Positions 7,571 through 16,572 of a stretch of 64,000 nt of DNA are shown piece after piece. Positions within the stretch are counted from its first letter, which is position 1. The number at the start of each line of letters is the position of its first letter. Where the stretch lies: the NCBI RefSeq assembly GCF_000711715.1, contig NZ_JONN01000001.1, forward strand, positions 372,001 to 436,000, read 5' to 3'. The notes beneath the pieces are model-generated. The model worked only from the letters and a program-made list of their open reading frames with translations. It searched no databases and was not told the origin of the DNA. Position numbers and translations under genes: made by a program. Origin of the DNA: Sphingomonas astaxanthinifaciens DSM 22298 (GTDB lineage Bacteria > Pseudomonadota > Alphaproteobacteria > Sphingomonadales > Sphingomonadaceae).

Positions 7571-10093
7571 ATGCGCCACCTCAGTGTCGGCCTGCTCCTT
7601 GCAGGGCTCGCGCCTGCTGCGCTCGCGCAAGGCGTGACCATCCCGCTCAAGCCCGGTCCCGTCCCGGCGCCGCCACCGGTCGGCTTGCCCGCCCAAGGCC
7701 AAGGCCAGAGCCAGAGCCGCAAGCCCACCAACCTCATCGTCAACGTGCAGTTCGGGCGCCGCGATCTTGGCGAGATCGGCATCGCGATTGCGCCCGACGG
7801 CAGCGTCTCGCTGCCGGCCGCGCCCTTTCGTGAACTGGTGCGTCCGCTCCTCAATGACGCCGGCCTTGCGCGCCTCGATACGACCCTGGCGGGCCGAACG
7901 GCCGTTTCCCCGGACGATGTTCGTCCGAGCGGGATCGACCTCGCCTTCTCGCAGGCCGATGTGGCGCTCGCCATCGCCAGTATCGATCCCGCGATGCGCC
8001 GCGCGCAGGACCTGTTCCGCCCGACCAACCTCGAGGCCGAGAACAAGATCAACGCGTCGCCAGAGCCTTTTTCCTTCCTGCTCGACGCTTCGCTGTCACA
8101 GACCTACGCCTGGAACGGGCCGGACGCCGGGCTGCGCCATCCCGGCATCTATTTCACGTCGGCGGCGCGGATGCTCGGACTGGTGATCGAGGGCGCGGGT
8201 CAGTTCGCCGACCGCCGTCCCGGCCAGCCGCAACCCGACTTCGCGTTCGACCGCAACTTCGTCCGCCTGGTCTATGACAAGCCCGACTGGTATCTGCGCG
8301 CGCTTGCCGGCGATCTCACTCCCGAAGTCCGCCTCCAGCAGAATTATGTCCAGATGGGCGGGGTCGGCATCTCGCGGCAGCGACGGCGTTTCGACAGCTT
8401 CCGCTCGGCCGTCCTGCAGGGCAACCGCCAGCTTCTCCTGCAGCGCGAGTCGACCGTCGAGGTCTATCGCAACGGCGGACTGTTCCAGCAGATCAAGCTC
8501 GGGCCGGGGGCCTATGATCTCAACAACCTGCCGCTGCTGGCCGGATCCAACGACATCAGGATCAACGTCCGCGACGAGAGCGGGATCGCGCAGTCGCTCA
8601 ACCTCCAGACCTATCTCGATCCGATCGATCTTGCGCCGGGAGATTGGGAAGGCGGCGCCTATGTCGGACGGATGGCGCGCCGGTTCGGCCTCTCGCCCGT
8701 GTATGACGGAGAGCTGGCGTTCAGCGGCTTCGTCCGCAAATCCTTCCGCAACCATCCCGCCGTGGGTCTGACGCTGCAGGGAAGCCGAAGCGTCCAGCAG
8801 GCCGGCCTCCAGTCCCAGATCCTCCTCGGACCCGGCCGGCTCGACATGTCGGCGGCGGCCAGCCGGAGCCGGGTCGGCAACGGCTGGTTCGCGGGCCTCC
8901 TCTACGACCTCGCGATCGACAATGGCGACCGGGGGATGTCGCTCAACCTTCAGGCGACGGCCCAGTCGCGCCTGTTCACCGGCCTCGGCGCGCCCGACCA
9001 GGTCAATTCGACCTTTGTCACCACCTCGGCGACGCTCACTCGTATCTTCAGCCAGAAATTCAGCGGCCAGGTCGGTGCCTTCTACGTCCGCAACCGCCGC
9101 CCTGCGGGCGACAGCTACCGCCTGTTCGCCGACGGCTTCTACCAATTGTCGCGCAAGTGGTTCGCGCGGTTCGGGGTCGATTACCAGGACAATGGCCTGC
9201 GGTCGCGCGACACGCGCAATCGTGGGTTGGGCTTCCAGGTCGGACTGGTGTGGCGGCCGTCGGACAGCAATCGCGCCGAAGGCCGGTATGACAGCCGCTT
9301 CCGCGAAGCCCAGCTCAACTTCGAACATGCTCCCAACGGCTATGTCGGATCGATCGGCTATGGCGGCGTTGTCGCCCATTCCCCGACGCGCTCGGGCGTG
9401 CAGGGCTACGCCAGCTACATCGGCAACCGCTTCGCGGCGAGTGCCAGCCATAGCGCGACCGGACCTGGCTTCGGCAACCTAAACGACCGCCAGGTGAGCA
9501 CTGCCCGGATCTCGACGGCGCTGGCTTATGCCGGCGGCGCGTTCAGCGTCACGCGCAACATCGGCGACAGCTTCGCGATCGTCACTCCGCACCCCTCGCT
9601 TGGCTCCTCGCGGGTGATCATCGGGCAGCTATTGACCGATTCCCATTACCGCAGCCGGAGCGGCGCGCTCGGCGGGGCGGTCCAGGGCAATCTCGGCTCG
9701 TACATCACCCAGTCGGTCCAGTACGATGTCGAGGACGCTCCGGTGGGCTACGACACGGGTCTCGGCCTGTTCCGGGTGCGCCCGCCCTATCGCAGCGGCT
9801 ATCACCTGGTGGTGGGCTCGGACTCCTTCGTCACCGCCATGGGAACGGTCGCCGACACCGCCGGCAAGCCTGCGGCCTATCTGTCGGGAACATTGATCGA
9901 TCTCGACAATCCGTCGAGCGAGCCCGTGCCCTTTTTCACCAATTCGATCGGCCGCTTTGCCGCGGTCAGCCTGCGGCCGGGCGGCAAATACGAGATCCGC
10001 CTGTCCTCGGGCGAGAAACTGCGCTTCGCCGTGCCGGCGGACAACAAGGGCCTGTACGACATGAAGACCATCACCATCGATCGGGAGCAATGA
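7571..10093 (+). CDS. Fimbrial outer-membrane usher
   Basis: An 840-residue outer-membrane protein with a signal peptide (cleavage after ALAQ, about 20). The segment STVEVYRNGGLFQQIKLGPG followed by a YDLNNLPL.AGSNDI motif is the conserved core near the plug domain of ushers, and many amphipathic beta strands follow. It forms the pore through which chaperone-bound subunits are assembled and secreted. It starts five bases after the chaperone stop, and its stop overlaps the next gene (ATGA). The C-terminal part (about 760-840) is a small Ig-like beta domain. A Pro/Gln-rich linker follows the signal peptide. The family resembles the alternative/archaic ushers more than FimD. Confidence 0.85.
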   Translation: MRHLSVGLLLAGLAPAALAQGVTIPLKPGPVPAPPPVGLPAQGQGQSQSRKPTNLIVNVQFGRRDLGEIGIAIAPDGSVSLPAAPFRELVRPLLNDAGLARLDTTLAGRTAVSPDDVRPSGIDLAFSQADVALAIASIDPAMRRAQDLFRPTNLEAENKINASPEPFSFLLDASLSQTYAWNGPDAGLRHPGIYFTSAARMLGLVIEGAGQFADRRPGQPQPDFAFDRNFVRLVYDKPDWYLRALAGDLTPEVRLQQNYVQMGGVGISRQRRRFDSFRSAVLQGNRQLLLQRESTVEVYRNGGLFQQIKLGPGAYDLNNLPLLAGSNDIRINVRDESGIAQSLNLQTYLDPIDLAPGDWEGGAYVGRMARRFGLSPVYDGELAFSGFVRKSFRNHPAVGLTLQGSRSVQQAGLQSQILLGPGRLDMSAAASRSRVGNGWFAGLLYDLAIDNGDRGMSLNLQATAQSRLFTGLGAPDQVNSTFVTTSATLTRIFSQKFSGQVGAFYVRNRRPAGDSYRLFADGFYQLSRKWFARFGVDYQDNGLRSRDTRNRGLGFQVGLVWRPSDSNRAEGRYDSRFREAQLNFEHAPNGYVGSIGYGGVVAHSPTRSGVQGYASYIGNRFAASASHSATGPGFGNLNDRQVSTARISTALAYAGGAFSVTRNIGDSFAIVTPHPSLGSSRVIIGQLLTDSHYRSRSGALGGAVQGNLGSYITQSVQYDVEDAPVGYDTGLGLFRVRPPYRSGYHLVVGSDSFVTAMGTVADTAGKPAAYLSGTLIDLDNPSSEPVPFFTNSIGRFAAVSLRPGGKYEIRLSSGEKLRFAVPADNKGLYDMKTITIDREQ

Positions 10094-11016
10094 GCATGGC
10101 ACCGCGCGCTTGGCTGGCCCGGCTCGGGCCTCTCACCATTCTCGCCGCTCTGCCGGCCGCGGCGCCGGCCCAGTCGCTCGCCCAGGCCGGCAATTGCCGT
10201 CTCGAGATGGTGGCGACGCCAGCGCAGTGGCAGGTCGCGGACATCGACATCTTTTCCGATGTTCCGCAGCGCCGCAGCTTTGACGTCGAGTTCGTCAACA
10301 GCGGCGCGACGCCCTGCCGGGTGATGCTCGACGCCTCGACGCAGGGGGCGCCCTTCGGGCTCACCGCCAACGGCCTTGGCAAGCGCACCACCTACAGCCT
10401 CGTCGAGCTCGCCAGCGGCGCCGACCTGACGCCGCAAGGCGGATCAAGCAAGCGCAGCCCGCGCAATCTCCTGACCGTGCCCGCGAACGGGCGGACGCTC
10501 GCACGTTACGAAGTCGAAATCGCCGCCAATTTCGATCATGACGGGAGCTTCACGCAGCCGCTGCTGCTCCAGGCATATGATGCCGGCGCGGGCTTCGCTC
10601 CCTTGGCCGAACGCCAGGTCCTGTTGCGGGCCGACGTCGCTTCGAGCGCGACCCTCGCGCTGTCGGGAAACTTCCGGCGCAGCGGGGGAATCGCCGACGT
10701 CGACCTCGGCGAACTCGAGCCGGGCGAAGCCAAGGTGCCGGTCATCATGCACGTCCGTGCGAGCCGGGCCTATCGCATTCGAACCTCGTCGGAGAATGGC
10801 GGCCGGCTGGTGCAGAGCGGTACCCCGTGGGGAATAAGCTACAAGCTCAGCATGGACGGGCAGACCGTGGAGCCGGCGGGCGGGACCTTCCGGTCGTCAC
10901 CGGGTGACATCAAGCGCGTCGACAACATGAAGCTCGGCTTCATCATCACCGGCAGCCTCGACGTTGCCGCGGGAGAATATTCTGACGTGGTAACGCTCGA
11001 GGTCTCGGTCGACTGA
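10090..11016 (+). CDS. Fimbrial accessory/tip subunit candidate
   Basis: A 308-residue secreted protein with a signal peptide (about 1-28). The mature part seems to hold two beta-rich domains: an N-terminal one with a Cys pair (GNCRLEM and TPCRVM) and a C-terminal one ending in GEYSDVVTLEVSVD, the terminal-strand pattern of SCPU-type subunits. The two-domain size, and its position directly after the usher with an overlapping start (ATGA), match tip adhesins or usher-associated subunits of archaic pili. Receptor binding is not deducible from sequence. Start ATG 10090 has GGGAGC upstream; 10096 is an alternative. Confidence 0.6.
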   Translation: MSMAPRAWLARLGPLTILAALPAAAPAQSLAQAGNCRLEMVATPAQWQVADIDIFSDVPQRRSFDVEFVNSGATPCRVMLDASTQGAPFGLTANGLGKRTTYSLVELASGADLTPQGGSSKRSPRNLLTVPANGRTLARYEVEIAANFDHDGSFTQPLLLQAYDAGAGFAPLAERQVLLRADVASSATLALSGNFRRSGGIADVDLGELEPGEAKVPVIMHVRASRAYRIRTSSENGGRLVQSGTPWGISYKLSMDGQTVEPAGGTFRSSPGDIKRVDNMKLGFIITGSLDVAAGEYSDVVTLEVSVD

Positions 11017-11103
11017 CCGGCCGCCGCGAGAGCGGAGGGACCGCTTACCCAATCTTCATTCATGACCGGTAGCGTGGGCAAACCTCAGCTTTTGGGTGCC
11101 CGT

Positions 11104-11523
11104 ATGACCGCTCCTTCCACGACCCTCCTTCGCACCGCGCTCCTTGTCGCGATGGCGGCGCCGATGACTACCGCGAATGCAGCGCCGGCCGGCGGCGCGA
11201 TGCGGCTCCAGCTGGAAGTCCCGGTCCTCTGCAAGCTCGCACATCGCGGCGACGTGACGGAATCGGAAGGCACGATCCGGCTCGGCACGCTTCGGCAATT
11301 CTGCAACGCCCCGGGCGGCTTCGTGGTCACGGTCGGATACACCCCCGGCACGATGCGCGGCTCGCGACTTCAGGTCGGCAATGCCCAGCTGGTCCTCGAC
11401 GGATCGGGCCAGGCCGAGCTGTTGCGGGCACCCGGACCGCGGATTGCGGAAGACGAAGTGATCCTGTCGTCCACCGCCGCAGGGCAATCGTCCGCGCTGA
11501 GGTTCGATATAACCCCGCTTTAA
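11104..11523 (+). CDS. Small secreted fimbrial-type subunit
   Basis: A 139-residue protein with a signal peptide (about 1-26, cleavage after ANA). The mature domain has two cysteines (VLCKL and QFCNA) and the beta-rich, Gly-containing pattern of a pilin-like domain (VTVGYTPGTM, LRFDITPL terminal strand). It is the last gene of the chaperone-usher cluster, 87 bases after the preceding gene. The open frame reaches 11062, but ATG 11104 gives a normal signal peptide; the ribosome-binding site is weak. Assignment as a subunit rests on size, disulphide pattern and context. Confidence 0.55.
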   Translation: MTAPSTTLLRTALLVAMAAPMTTANAAPAGGAMRLQLEVPVLCKLAHRGDVTESEGTIRLGTLRQFCNAPGGFVVTVGYTPGTMRGSRLQVGNAQLVLDGSGQAELLRAPGPRIAEDEVILSSTAAGQSSALRFDITPL

Positions 11524-11526
11524 GCA

Positions 11527-11545
11527 GACGGCCGCGCTGGCCGTC
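11527..11545 (+). terminator. Hairpin directly after the fimbrial operon
   Basis: A perfect 7-bp stem (GACGGCC, 11527-11533, with GGCCGTC, 11539-11545) with a five-base loop starts three bases after the last fimbrial stop codon. There is no T-run, so it may stabilise the mRNA 3' end or aid factor-dependent termination rather than act alone. Confidence 0.35.
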
Positions 11546-11882
11546 GACTATGATCGCTTCGGAAGCCGCATGCGGCGGCACGACGGGACCGGCCCGCCTT
11601 CAGCACCGGCGAGGCCGTTTCCGTCATCAGGAACGCGGCAGCGCGCCGCCGTTTTTCCTGGTGTCGAATGCCATCATCTAGAGCGCACCGACATCGGCAT
11701 CCGAACGTCGCCTTCAGGCCGAACGAAGACCTCCTGCGACCGACAGGGGTGCATCGCCGAACGGCCGGACCTGGCCGGCACAACCTACGGCGCACTTCGT
11801 GCCATATTCTCGTAGCACCCGGCGGCGAAGGAAGCGCTGCTTAGCGAGCATTCCCCTGTTCTGCGTGGAGAACTTCAGGAAA
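11546..11882. other. Intergenic region with no recognised gene
   Basis: Between the fimbrial operon and tRNA-Glu I see no gene. An 81-codon frame on the plus strand (11570-11815) has no ribosome-binding site, unusual composition and no recognisable motif, and is not called. Confidence 0.5.
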
Positions 11883-11958
11883 TGGTGACCCCTACGGGAC
11901 TCGAACCCGTGTTTTCGCCGTGAGAGGGCGACGTCCTAGACCGCTAGACGAAGGGGCC
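11883..11958 (-). tRNA. tRNA-Glu (CTC)
   Basis: Read on the minus strand, this 76-base sequence folds as a complete cloverleaf. The acceptor arm GGCCCCT pairs with AGGGGTC (one G-T), the anticodon stem TCGCC/GGCGA encloses CTCTCAC with anticodon CTC, the T arm contains GGTTCGAGTCC, and the 3' CCA is encoded. It decodes GAG. It stands alone between the fimbrial operon and wecB. Confidence 0.95.
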
Positions 11959-12013
11959 GTGCGGCGCTGCGCGCGACTGGCGGCCATATGGCGGGCGAAG
12001 GCCGGTTCGTCAA

Positions 12014-13135
12014 TCAGGCGATGAGCTTCTCGCGGGGGCCGTGCTGGCGCACGAGCCAGTCCTCGGTGATCGCGGCGATCCGTGCCGCCGCCTTGCCGTC
12101 GCCGAAGGGGAGGGCGGGCACCGCCATGGCGCGATAGGCCGCCCGGTCGTCGAGCAGACGGTTGACCTCGGCGACGATGGTCGCGCGGTCGCTGCCGACG
12201 AGGAGGCTGTTGCCGCTGGCGACGGCCTCGGGCCGCTCGGTCTTGCTGCGCAGGACGAGGAGCGGGACCCCGAGCGCGGGGGCTTCCTCCTGGATTCCGC
12301 CCGAATCGCTCAGCACCAGATGGGCCGAGCGAAGCGCCGAGATCATGCTGCGATGGTCCATCGGCGGCAGGAGGCGGATCCGCGGATGACCGCCGAGCAG
12401 CAGCCGTGCCGCGCCCGCCATGGCGGGATTGTTGTGAAGCACGACTTCGATCCGCAGCCAAGGCGAGCGGGCGAGCTCGATCAGCGCGAGCCCGATCGGG
12501 GCGAAGGCCGCGCCCCAGTTCTCGCGGCGATGGCAGGTGACGAGGAGCCGCGGCAGCCCGCCGCTGTCAAGGAGGCGCGGGGGAAGGGTCTCGACCATTT
12601 CGAACAGGGCGTCGATCGCGCTGTTGCCGGTGACGTGAACCTCGCCCCCCAAGCGTTCGGTCGCGAGATTGGCGGCATTGTCCTCGGTGGGCGCGAAGAG
12701 GAGGTCGGCGAGCGCGTCGATCGCCAACCGATTGCCTTCCTCGGGCCAGGGCAGAGACAGGTCGTGACTGCGCAGCCCCGCCTCGACATGAGCGAGCGGC
12801 ACCCCGGCGGCGGATGCGGCGAGGGCCCCGCCGAGCGCGCTCGAGGTATCGCCCTGAACGATTAGCATCGCCGGGCGGCCCTCGCCGCGCAACGCCGGGG
12901 TCAGCGCCGCCGCGACTGCTTCGGCGTGGAGCCTGGGGTCATTGCCGGCACGGCAGCGCAGGCGCAGCGCGGGCAGGCCGCCAAGCCCGAAGCTTGCGGG
13001 GTCGAGGGTCGCATGCTGGCCGGTAAAGGCGAGCTGGACCGCAAGACCGCGCGCCGCCAGCGCATGCGCCACGGGCGCGAGCTTGATGGCTTCGGGACGG
13101 GTCCCGATGACGAGCGTGATGGAACGGGTGAGCAC
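12014..13135 (-). CDS. wecB: UDP-N-acetylglucosamine 2-epimerase (non-hydrolysing)
   Basis: A 373-residue cytoplasmic enzyme that interconverts UDP-GlcNAc and UDP-ManNAc for surface polysaccharide synthesis. Family motifs are present in order: IGTRPEAIKLAPV at the N terminus, QGDTSSALGGALAA, HVEAGLRSHD, PWPEEGNR, a CHRREN motif, and SDSGGIQEEAPALGVPLLVLR with TERPEA near the C terminus. The length matches WecB/MnaA. The start is a GTG (13133-13135); no ATG lies before the conserved N terminus. No other polysaccharide gene is adjacent, so the product it serves is unknown. Confidence 0.9.
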   Translation of the reverse strand: MLTRSITLVIGTRPEAIKLAPVAHALAARGLAVQLAFTGQHATLDPASFGLGGLPALRLRCRAGNDPRLHAEAVAAALTPALRGEGRPAMLIVQGDTSSALGGALAASAAGVPLAHVEAGLRSHDLSLPWPEEGNRLAIDALADLLFAPTEDNAANLATERLGGEVHVTGNSAIDALFEMVETLPPRLLDSGGLPRLLVTCHRRENWGAAFAPIGLALIELARSPWLRIEVVLHNNPAMAGAARLLLGGHPRIRLLPPMDHRSMISALRSAHLVLSDSGGIQEEAPALGVPLLVLRSKTERPEAVASGNSLLVGSDRATIVAEVNRLLDDRAAYRAMAVPALPFGDGKAAARIAAITEDWLVRQHGPREKLIA

Positions 13136-13208
13136 CGGCGCTCTCCTGCGAGCGATCCGGCGAGGTCATCATTAACGCAAATTTGTCGTAACGGCAACGA
13201 AACCGCGA

Positions 13209-13490
13209 TCAGCGGAAATTGTCCGCATAGGCCTGGAGCTTAAGCTTCACCGGCGGCGCGGTGACGACATGATAGTCGAGCCCGTGCTTCTCGGCATAAG
13301 CGATCGCCTGCTCCTTGCTGTCGAACGACAGCCGGACCTGGGTGGTCGTGCTGGCATTGCCGACCCAGCCGGTCAGCGGATCGTGCCGCTGGGCGCGGTC
13401 GTTCTCGAATTCGAGCGTCCACTTGCCGGCCTTGGCACGGCCCGACTGGGTGGTCTTGCGATCCTGTTCGATGATCCGGGCGGTCGGCAT
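13209..13490 (-). CDS. ETC complex I subunit, NDUFS4-like (ubiquinone Fe-S protein 4)
   Basis: A 93-residue protein matching the conserved core of the alphaproteobacterial/mitochondrial complex I accessory subunit (18-kDa, NDUFS4). It shows KWTLEFE, DPLTGWVGNAST and the Ser/Phe-rich segment before KEQAIAYAEKHGLDY. It is expected to bind the peripheral arm of NADH:quinone oxidoreductase. As in other alphaproteobacteria, it is encoded away from the nuo operon. The ATG at 13490 gives the usual short N terminus (MPTARII). It lies 32 bases downstream of hrpB on the same strand. Confidence 0.85.
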   Translation of the reverse strand: MPTARIIEQDRKTTQSGRAKAGKWTLEFENDRAQRHDPLTGWVGNASTTTQVRLSFDSKEQAIAYAEKHGLDYHVVTAPPVKLKLQAYADNFR

Positions 13491-13522
13491 GGCGCGCGAG
13501 GTGGCGCAAGGCGGGCGCGAAA

Positions 13523-15973
13523 TCAAGACCGGGGTTTGGCGCGGAGCGTCGGCGCGGCGGCGGCGGGGTCGTCGGGCCAGGGGTGGCGGGGATAACGCCC
13601 GCGCATTTCCTTGGCGACCTCGCGCCAGCTTCCCTTCCAGAAGCCGGGAAGGTCGCGGCTGGTCTGGATCGGGCGTCCCGCGGGCGAGGTGATGGCGAGG
13701 GTCAGCGGGACCTTGCCGTCGCCCACGCTGGGATGCGTCCCAAGCCCGAACAGGGCCTGCGCGCGCACCTCGACCGTCGGGCCGCCGGGCGCCGCATAGT
13801 CGATTGGATGGGCGGAGCCGGCGGGGGAGCGGAAGTGGGTCGGGGCGAGTCGCTCGAGCCGGCGCTCGGCCTCCCAGCCGAGCAGCGCCTTGAGGGCCTG
13901 GATCAGAGCGTCGGCAGGAACGTCCGACAGGCGCCGCCGGCCCTCGACCAGCCCCGGGAGCCACTCGTCGAGCCGCTCGGCGAGGACGTCGTCGCCGAGC
14001 GCCGGAAAGGACGGGTCGAGGTCCCGGGCGAAGGCCGCACGATGGCGGAGCGCGGCGGCCTCGTCGCTCCAGGGGAGGAGGCCAAGGCCATGCTCGCGGA
14101 TGCCCTCTACCAAGGCGGCGGCGATGGCGGTGGGGTCGGGTCTGGGATCGGGGCCCGAGGCAAGGCGGATCGCGCCGAGACGGCGGCTGCGGGTGGGAGT
14201 GACACTGGCCGTGGCGGGATCGAACGTCCCATCGTGGCGGATCTCGACCCGGTCGCCGAACAGGGCGAAGACGTCCTCCTCGCCAATGGCGGCGGCCGAC
14301 AGGATTCGCGCACCCGCCGCGCTTCCCGCGACCTCGCCCACCGCCAGCCACTGGGCCGAGGCGAGCGACGAGGCGGGGTCGAGCCGGAAGCCGCGGCCGC
14401 CGACCGACTGCCAATGCTCGCCCGACTGGTCGCGCCGCCGCGACAGGCGATCGGGAAAGGCTAGCGCGAGGGCGAGCGCAAGTTGCTCGGCGCTCGCCGG
14501 CCGGTCGTCGCCCGGTTCGACCTGCCGCAGCCAGCGCGCCGCCAGACCGCGGGTGCCCTCGGCCCGCTGGCCGCGCTCGCTCCGCCAGCGGCGCCAGCGC
14601 GGCTCGAGGTCGGGACCGGTGCCGCCAAGCCCGCGCTCGGTCAGCAGCACCGCGACGTCGGCGGCGGCACGGGCAAAGCCGCGGCGGGCGCTTTCGACCA
14701 GCATGTGCGCCAGCCGCGGCTCGAGCGGGAGGCGGGCGATGGTGCGGCCGTGGTCGGTGACCCGCCCGTCGTCGTCGATCGCGCCCAGCGCCGCCAGCCG
14801 CTGGCGCGCCTCGGCCAGGGCAGGAGGCGGCGGGGGGTCGAGGAAGGGCAGGCGCGCAGGCTCGGCCTCGCCCCACAGCAGCGCGGTCAGGTAAAGGCTC
14901 GACAGGTCGGCCTCGAGGATCTCGGGCGGGTCATGCGCGGGGAGCGCGCTGGTCGCGGCTTCCTCCCACAGGCGATAGGCGGTGCCCGGTCGCTGCCTTG
15001 CGGCGCGACCCGCGCGCTGGGTGACCGCGGCGCGGCTCGCGCGCTCGGTGACGAGGCGGGTGAGGCCGGCCCCGCGATCATAGCGCGGACGCCGGGCCAG
15101 CCCGCTGTCGACCACGGCGCTGACGTGATCGAGCGTGACGCTGGTCTCGGCGATGGCGGTGGCGAGGACCAGCTTGCGGGTGCCGGGCGCGGGCGCGGCG
15201 AGCGCCTGGCGCTGGGCGGCGGGATCGACCTGTCCATGGAGGCGGTGAAGAACGACATCCTGCGGCAGGGTTCCAAGCGCGTCGGCGGTCCGCTCGATCT
15301 CGGCGACCCCGGGGAGGAAGGCGAGCACCGACCCATCCTGTTCGGCGAGCGCCAGCCGGCAGGCAACGGCGACCTGCGGCTCGATCCGCGCGGCGGAGTC
15401 GCGGCCGAGGTGGCGCAAGGCGAGCGGAAAGCTCTTGCCCTCGGAGCGAATGAGCGGAGGATCGCCGAGCAGCCGCGCGAAGCGCTCGCCGTCGAGCGTC
15501 GCCGACATGGCGAGCAGGCGAAGGTCGGGGCGGAGCGCCTGCGCCGCGTCGAGCGTCAGCGCGAGCGCGAGGTCGTTGTCGAGGCTGCGCTCGTGGACCT
15601 CGTCGAACAGCACCGCCGATACCCCCGTCAGCTCTGGATCGGCCTGGAGGCGCGACAGGTAGACGCCATGGGTCATGGCGATCACCCGGGTCGTCTTGCC
15701 GACCTTGCTGTCGAGCCTGGTCTGGTAGCCGATGGTCTCGCCCGGTTTTTCGCCGAACTGGCCGGCGATATATTCGGCGGCGGCGCGGGCGGCGAGGCGG
15801 CGCGGGACCAGCAGCAGCAGCAGGCCGGTGCACCAGGGCTCGGCGAGCAGCGCCGGCGGCACGGCCGTGGTCTTGCCCGCGCCCGGCGGGGCGATCAGCA
15901 GCGCGCGCGGCCCCTCGCGCAGCGCGGCGGCAAGCTCGGGCAGGACGGCGTGGATGGGGAGGGGCGCGGCCAC
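13523..15973 (-). CDS. hrpB: ATP-dependent helicase HrpB
   Basis: An 816-residue DEAH-family RNA-helicase-like protein. The Walker A motif is APPGAGKTT, motif II is DEVH (FDEVHERSLDND), motif III is SATLD and motif VI is QRAGRAARQRPG. A helicase-associated domain and the HrpB-specific C-terminal region follow (GHPSVG-type motif near THPSVGDGKVP). The frame is open to 16003, but that codon is TTG. The GTG at 15973 yields the usual N terminus just before LPIHAVLPEL, so I chose it. HrpB homologues are widespread, and their cellular role is poorly defined. Confidence 0.9.
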   Translation of the reverse strand: MAAPLPIHAVLPELAAALREGPRALLIAPPGAGKTTAVPPALLAEPWCTGLLLLLVPRRLAARAAAEYIAGQFGEKPGETIGYQTRLDSKVGKTTRVIAMTHGVYLSRLQADPELTGVSAVLFDEVHERSLDNDLALALTLDAAQALRPDLRLLAMSATLDGERFARLLGDPPLIRSEGKSFPLALRHLGRDSAARIEPQVAVACRLALAEQDGSVLAFLPGVAEIERTADALGTLPQDVVLHRLHGQVDPAAQRQALAAPAPGTRKLVLATAIAETSVTLDHVSAVVDSGLARRPRYDRGAGLTRLVTERASRAAVTQRAGRAARQRPGTAYRLWEEAATSALPAHDPPEILEADLSSLYLTALLWGEAEPARLPFLDPPPPPALAEARQRLAALGAIDDDGRVTDHGRTIARLPLEPRLAHMLVESARRGFARAAADVAVLLTERGLGGTGPDLEPRWRRWRSERGQRAEGTRGLAARWLRQVEPGDDRPASAEQLALALALAFPDRLSRRRDQSGEHWQSVGGRGFRLDPASSLASAQWLAVGEVAGSAAGARILSAAAIGEEDVFALFGDRVEIRHDGTFDPATASVTPTRSRRLGAIRLASGPDPRPDPTAIAAALVEGIREHGLGLLPWSDEAAALRHRAAFARDLDPSFPALGDDVLAERLDEWLPGLVEGRRRLSDVPADALIQALKALLGWEAERRLERLAPTHFRSPAGSAHPIDYAAPGGPTVEVRAQALFGLGTHPSVGDGKVPLTLAITSPAGRPIQTSRDLPGFWKGSWREVAKEMRGRYPRHPWPDDPAAAAPTLRAKPRS

Positions 15974-16056
15974 GCGCGAACCGCTACAATCCCGCCGCGA
16001 CAATTCAAGCAGGGCTCTGTTATTGTTGTCCGTCCGTCAATCGTGGAGGAGCAGCG

Positions 16057-16557
16057 ATGAGCATCATCGACGTCGACGAACGCGAGGAGCTTCGCCAGCA
16101 GACCATCTCGGCCTTCCGCCTCGCGCGGATGAGCGCCGAGCCGGTATTCGACGCGGTGACCGAGCTTGCCGCCGACCTGTTCGACGTGCCCATCTCCGCG
16201 GTCACCATCCTCGGCCGCGAGAAGCAGCTGCTGCCCGGCGTCCACGGGCTCGAGATTCGCGAGACACCGCGGGTCGACGCCTTCTGCAACGTCACGGTGG
16301 CGCGCGATTCGCTGCTGATCGTCGAGGACGCCGCGGCCGACCCGTTCTTCAGGGACAATCCGCTGGTCACGGGGGAGCCGCATATCCGTTTCTATGCGGG
16401 GGCACCGATCCGGCTTGGCGGTGTGCCGGTGGGCTCGCTCTGCATCATCGACAAGACGCCGCGCCGGCTGACCGAGCGCGACCGGCGCCGGCTGACGCTC
16501 ATCGCCCAGACCGTGGTCAACATCATGGAATTGCGGCTGGCCGCCGGGACCGACTGA
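16057..16557 (+). CDS. Stand-alone GAF domain protein
   Basis: A 166-residue protein consisting of one GAF domain, with motifs HIRFYAGAPIRLGGVPVGSLCIID and a C-terminal helix. It has no output domain. It is clearly related to the GAF part of the histidine kinase at 2961 (same FRDN.LVTG, IRFYAGAP and VG(A/S)LC(V/I)ID blocks), so one may have arisen from the other. The ligand is unknown. The ribosome-binding site GGAGGAGCAGCG fixes the start at 16057. It is divergent from hrpB and convergent with the Crp/Fnr regulator. Confidence 0.85.
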   Translation: MSIIDVDEREELRQQTISAFRLARMSAEPVFDAVTELAADLFDVPISAVTILGREKQLLPGVHGLEIRETPRVDAFCNVTVARDSLLIVEDAAADPFFRDNPLVTGEPHIRFYAGAPIRLGGVPVGSLCIIDKTPRRLTERDRRRLTLIAQTVVNIMELRLAAGTD

Positions 16558-16572
16558 GCCGCAGCCTCGCGC

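Noticed and set aside
11570..11815. 81-codon plus-strand frame between the fimbrial operon and tRNA-Glu
   Set aside because: No start signal or motif, unusual amino acid composition; likely non-coding.
13209..14876. Single long minus-strand protein spanning the complex I subunit and part of the hrpB region
   Set aside because: The frame runs into the complex I subunit only because no stop happens to occur upstream; HrpB is in a different frame and the real subunit starts at ATG 13490.
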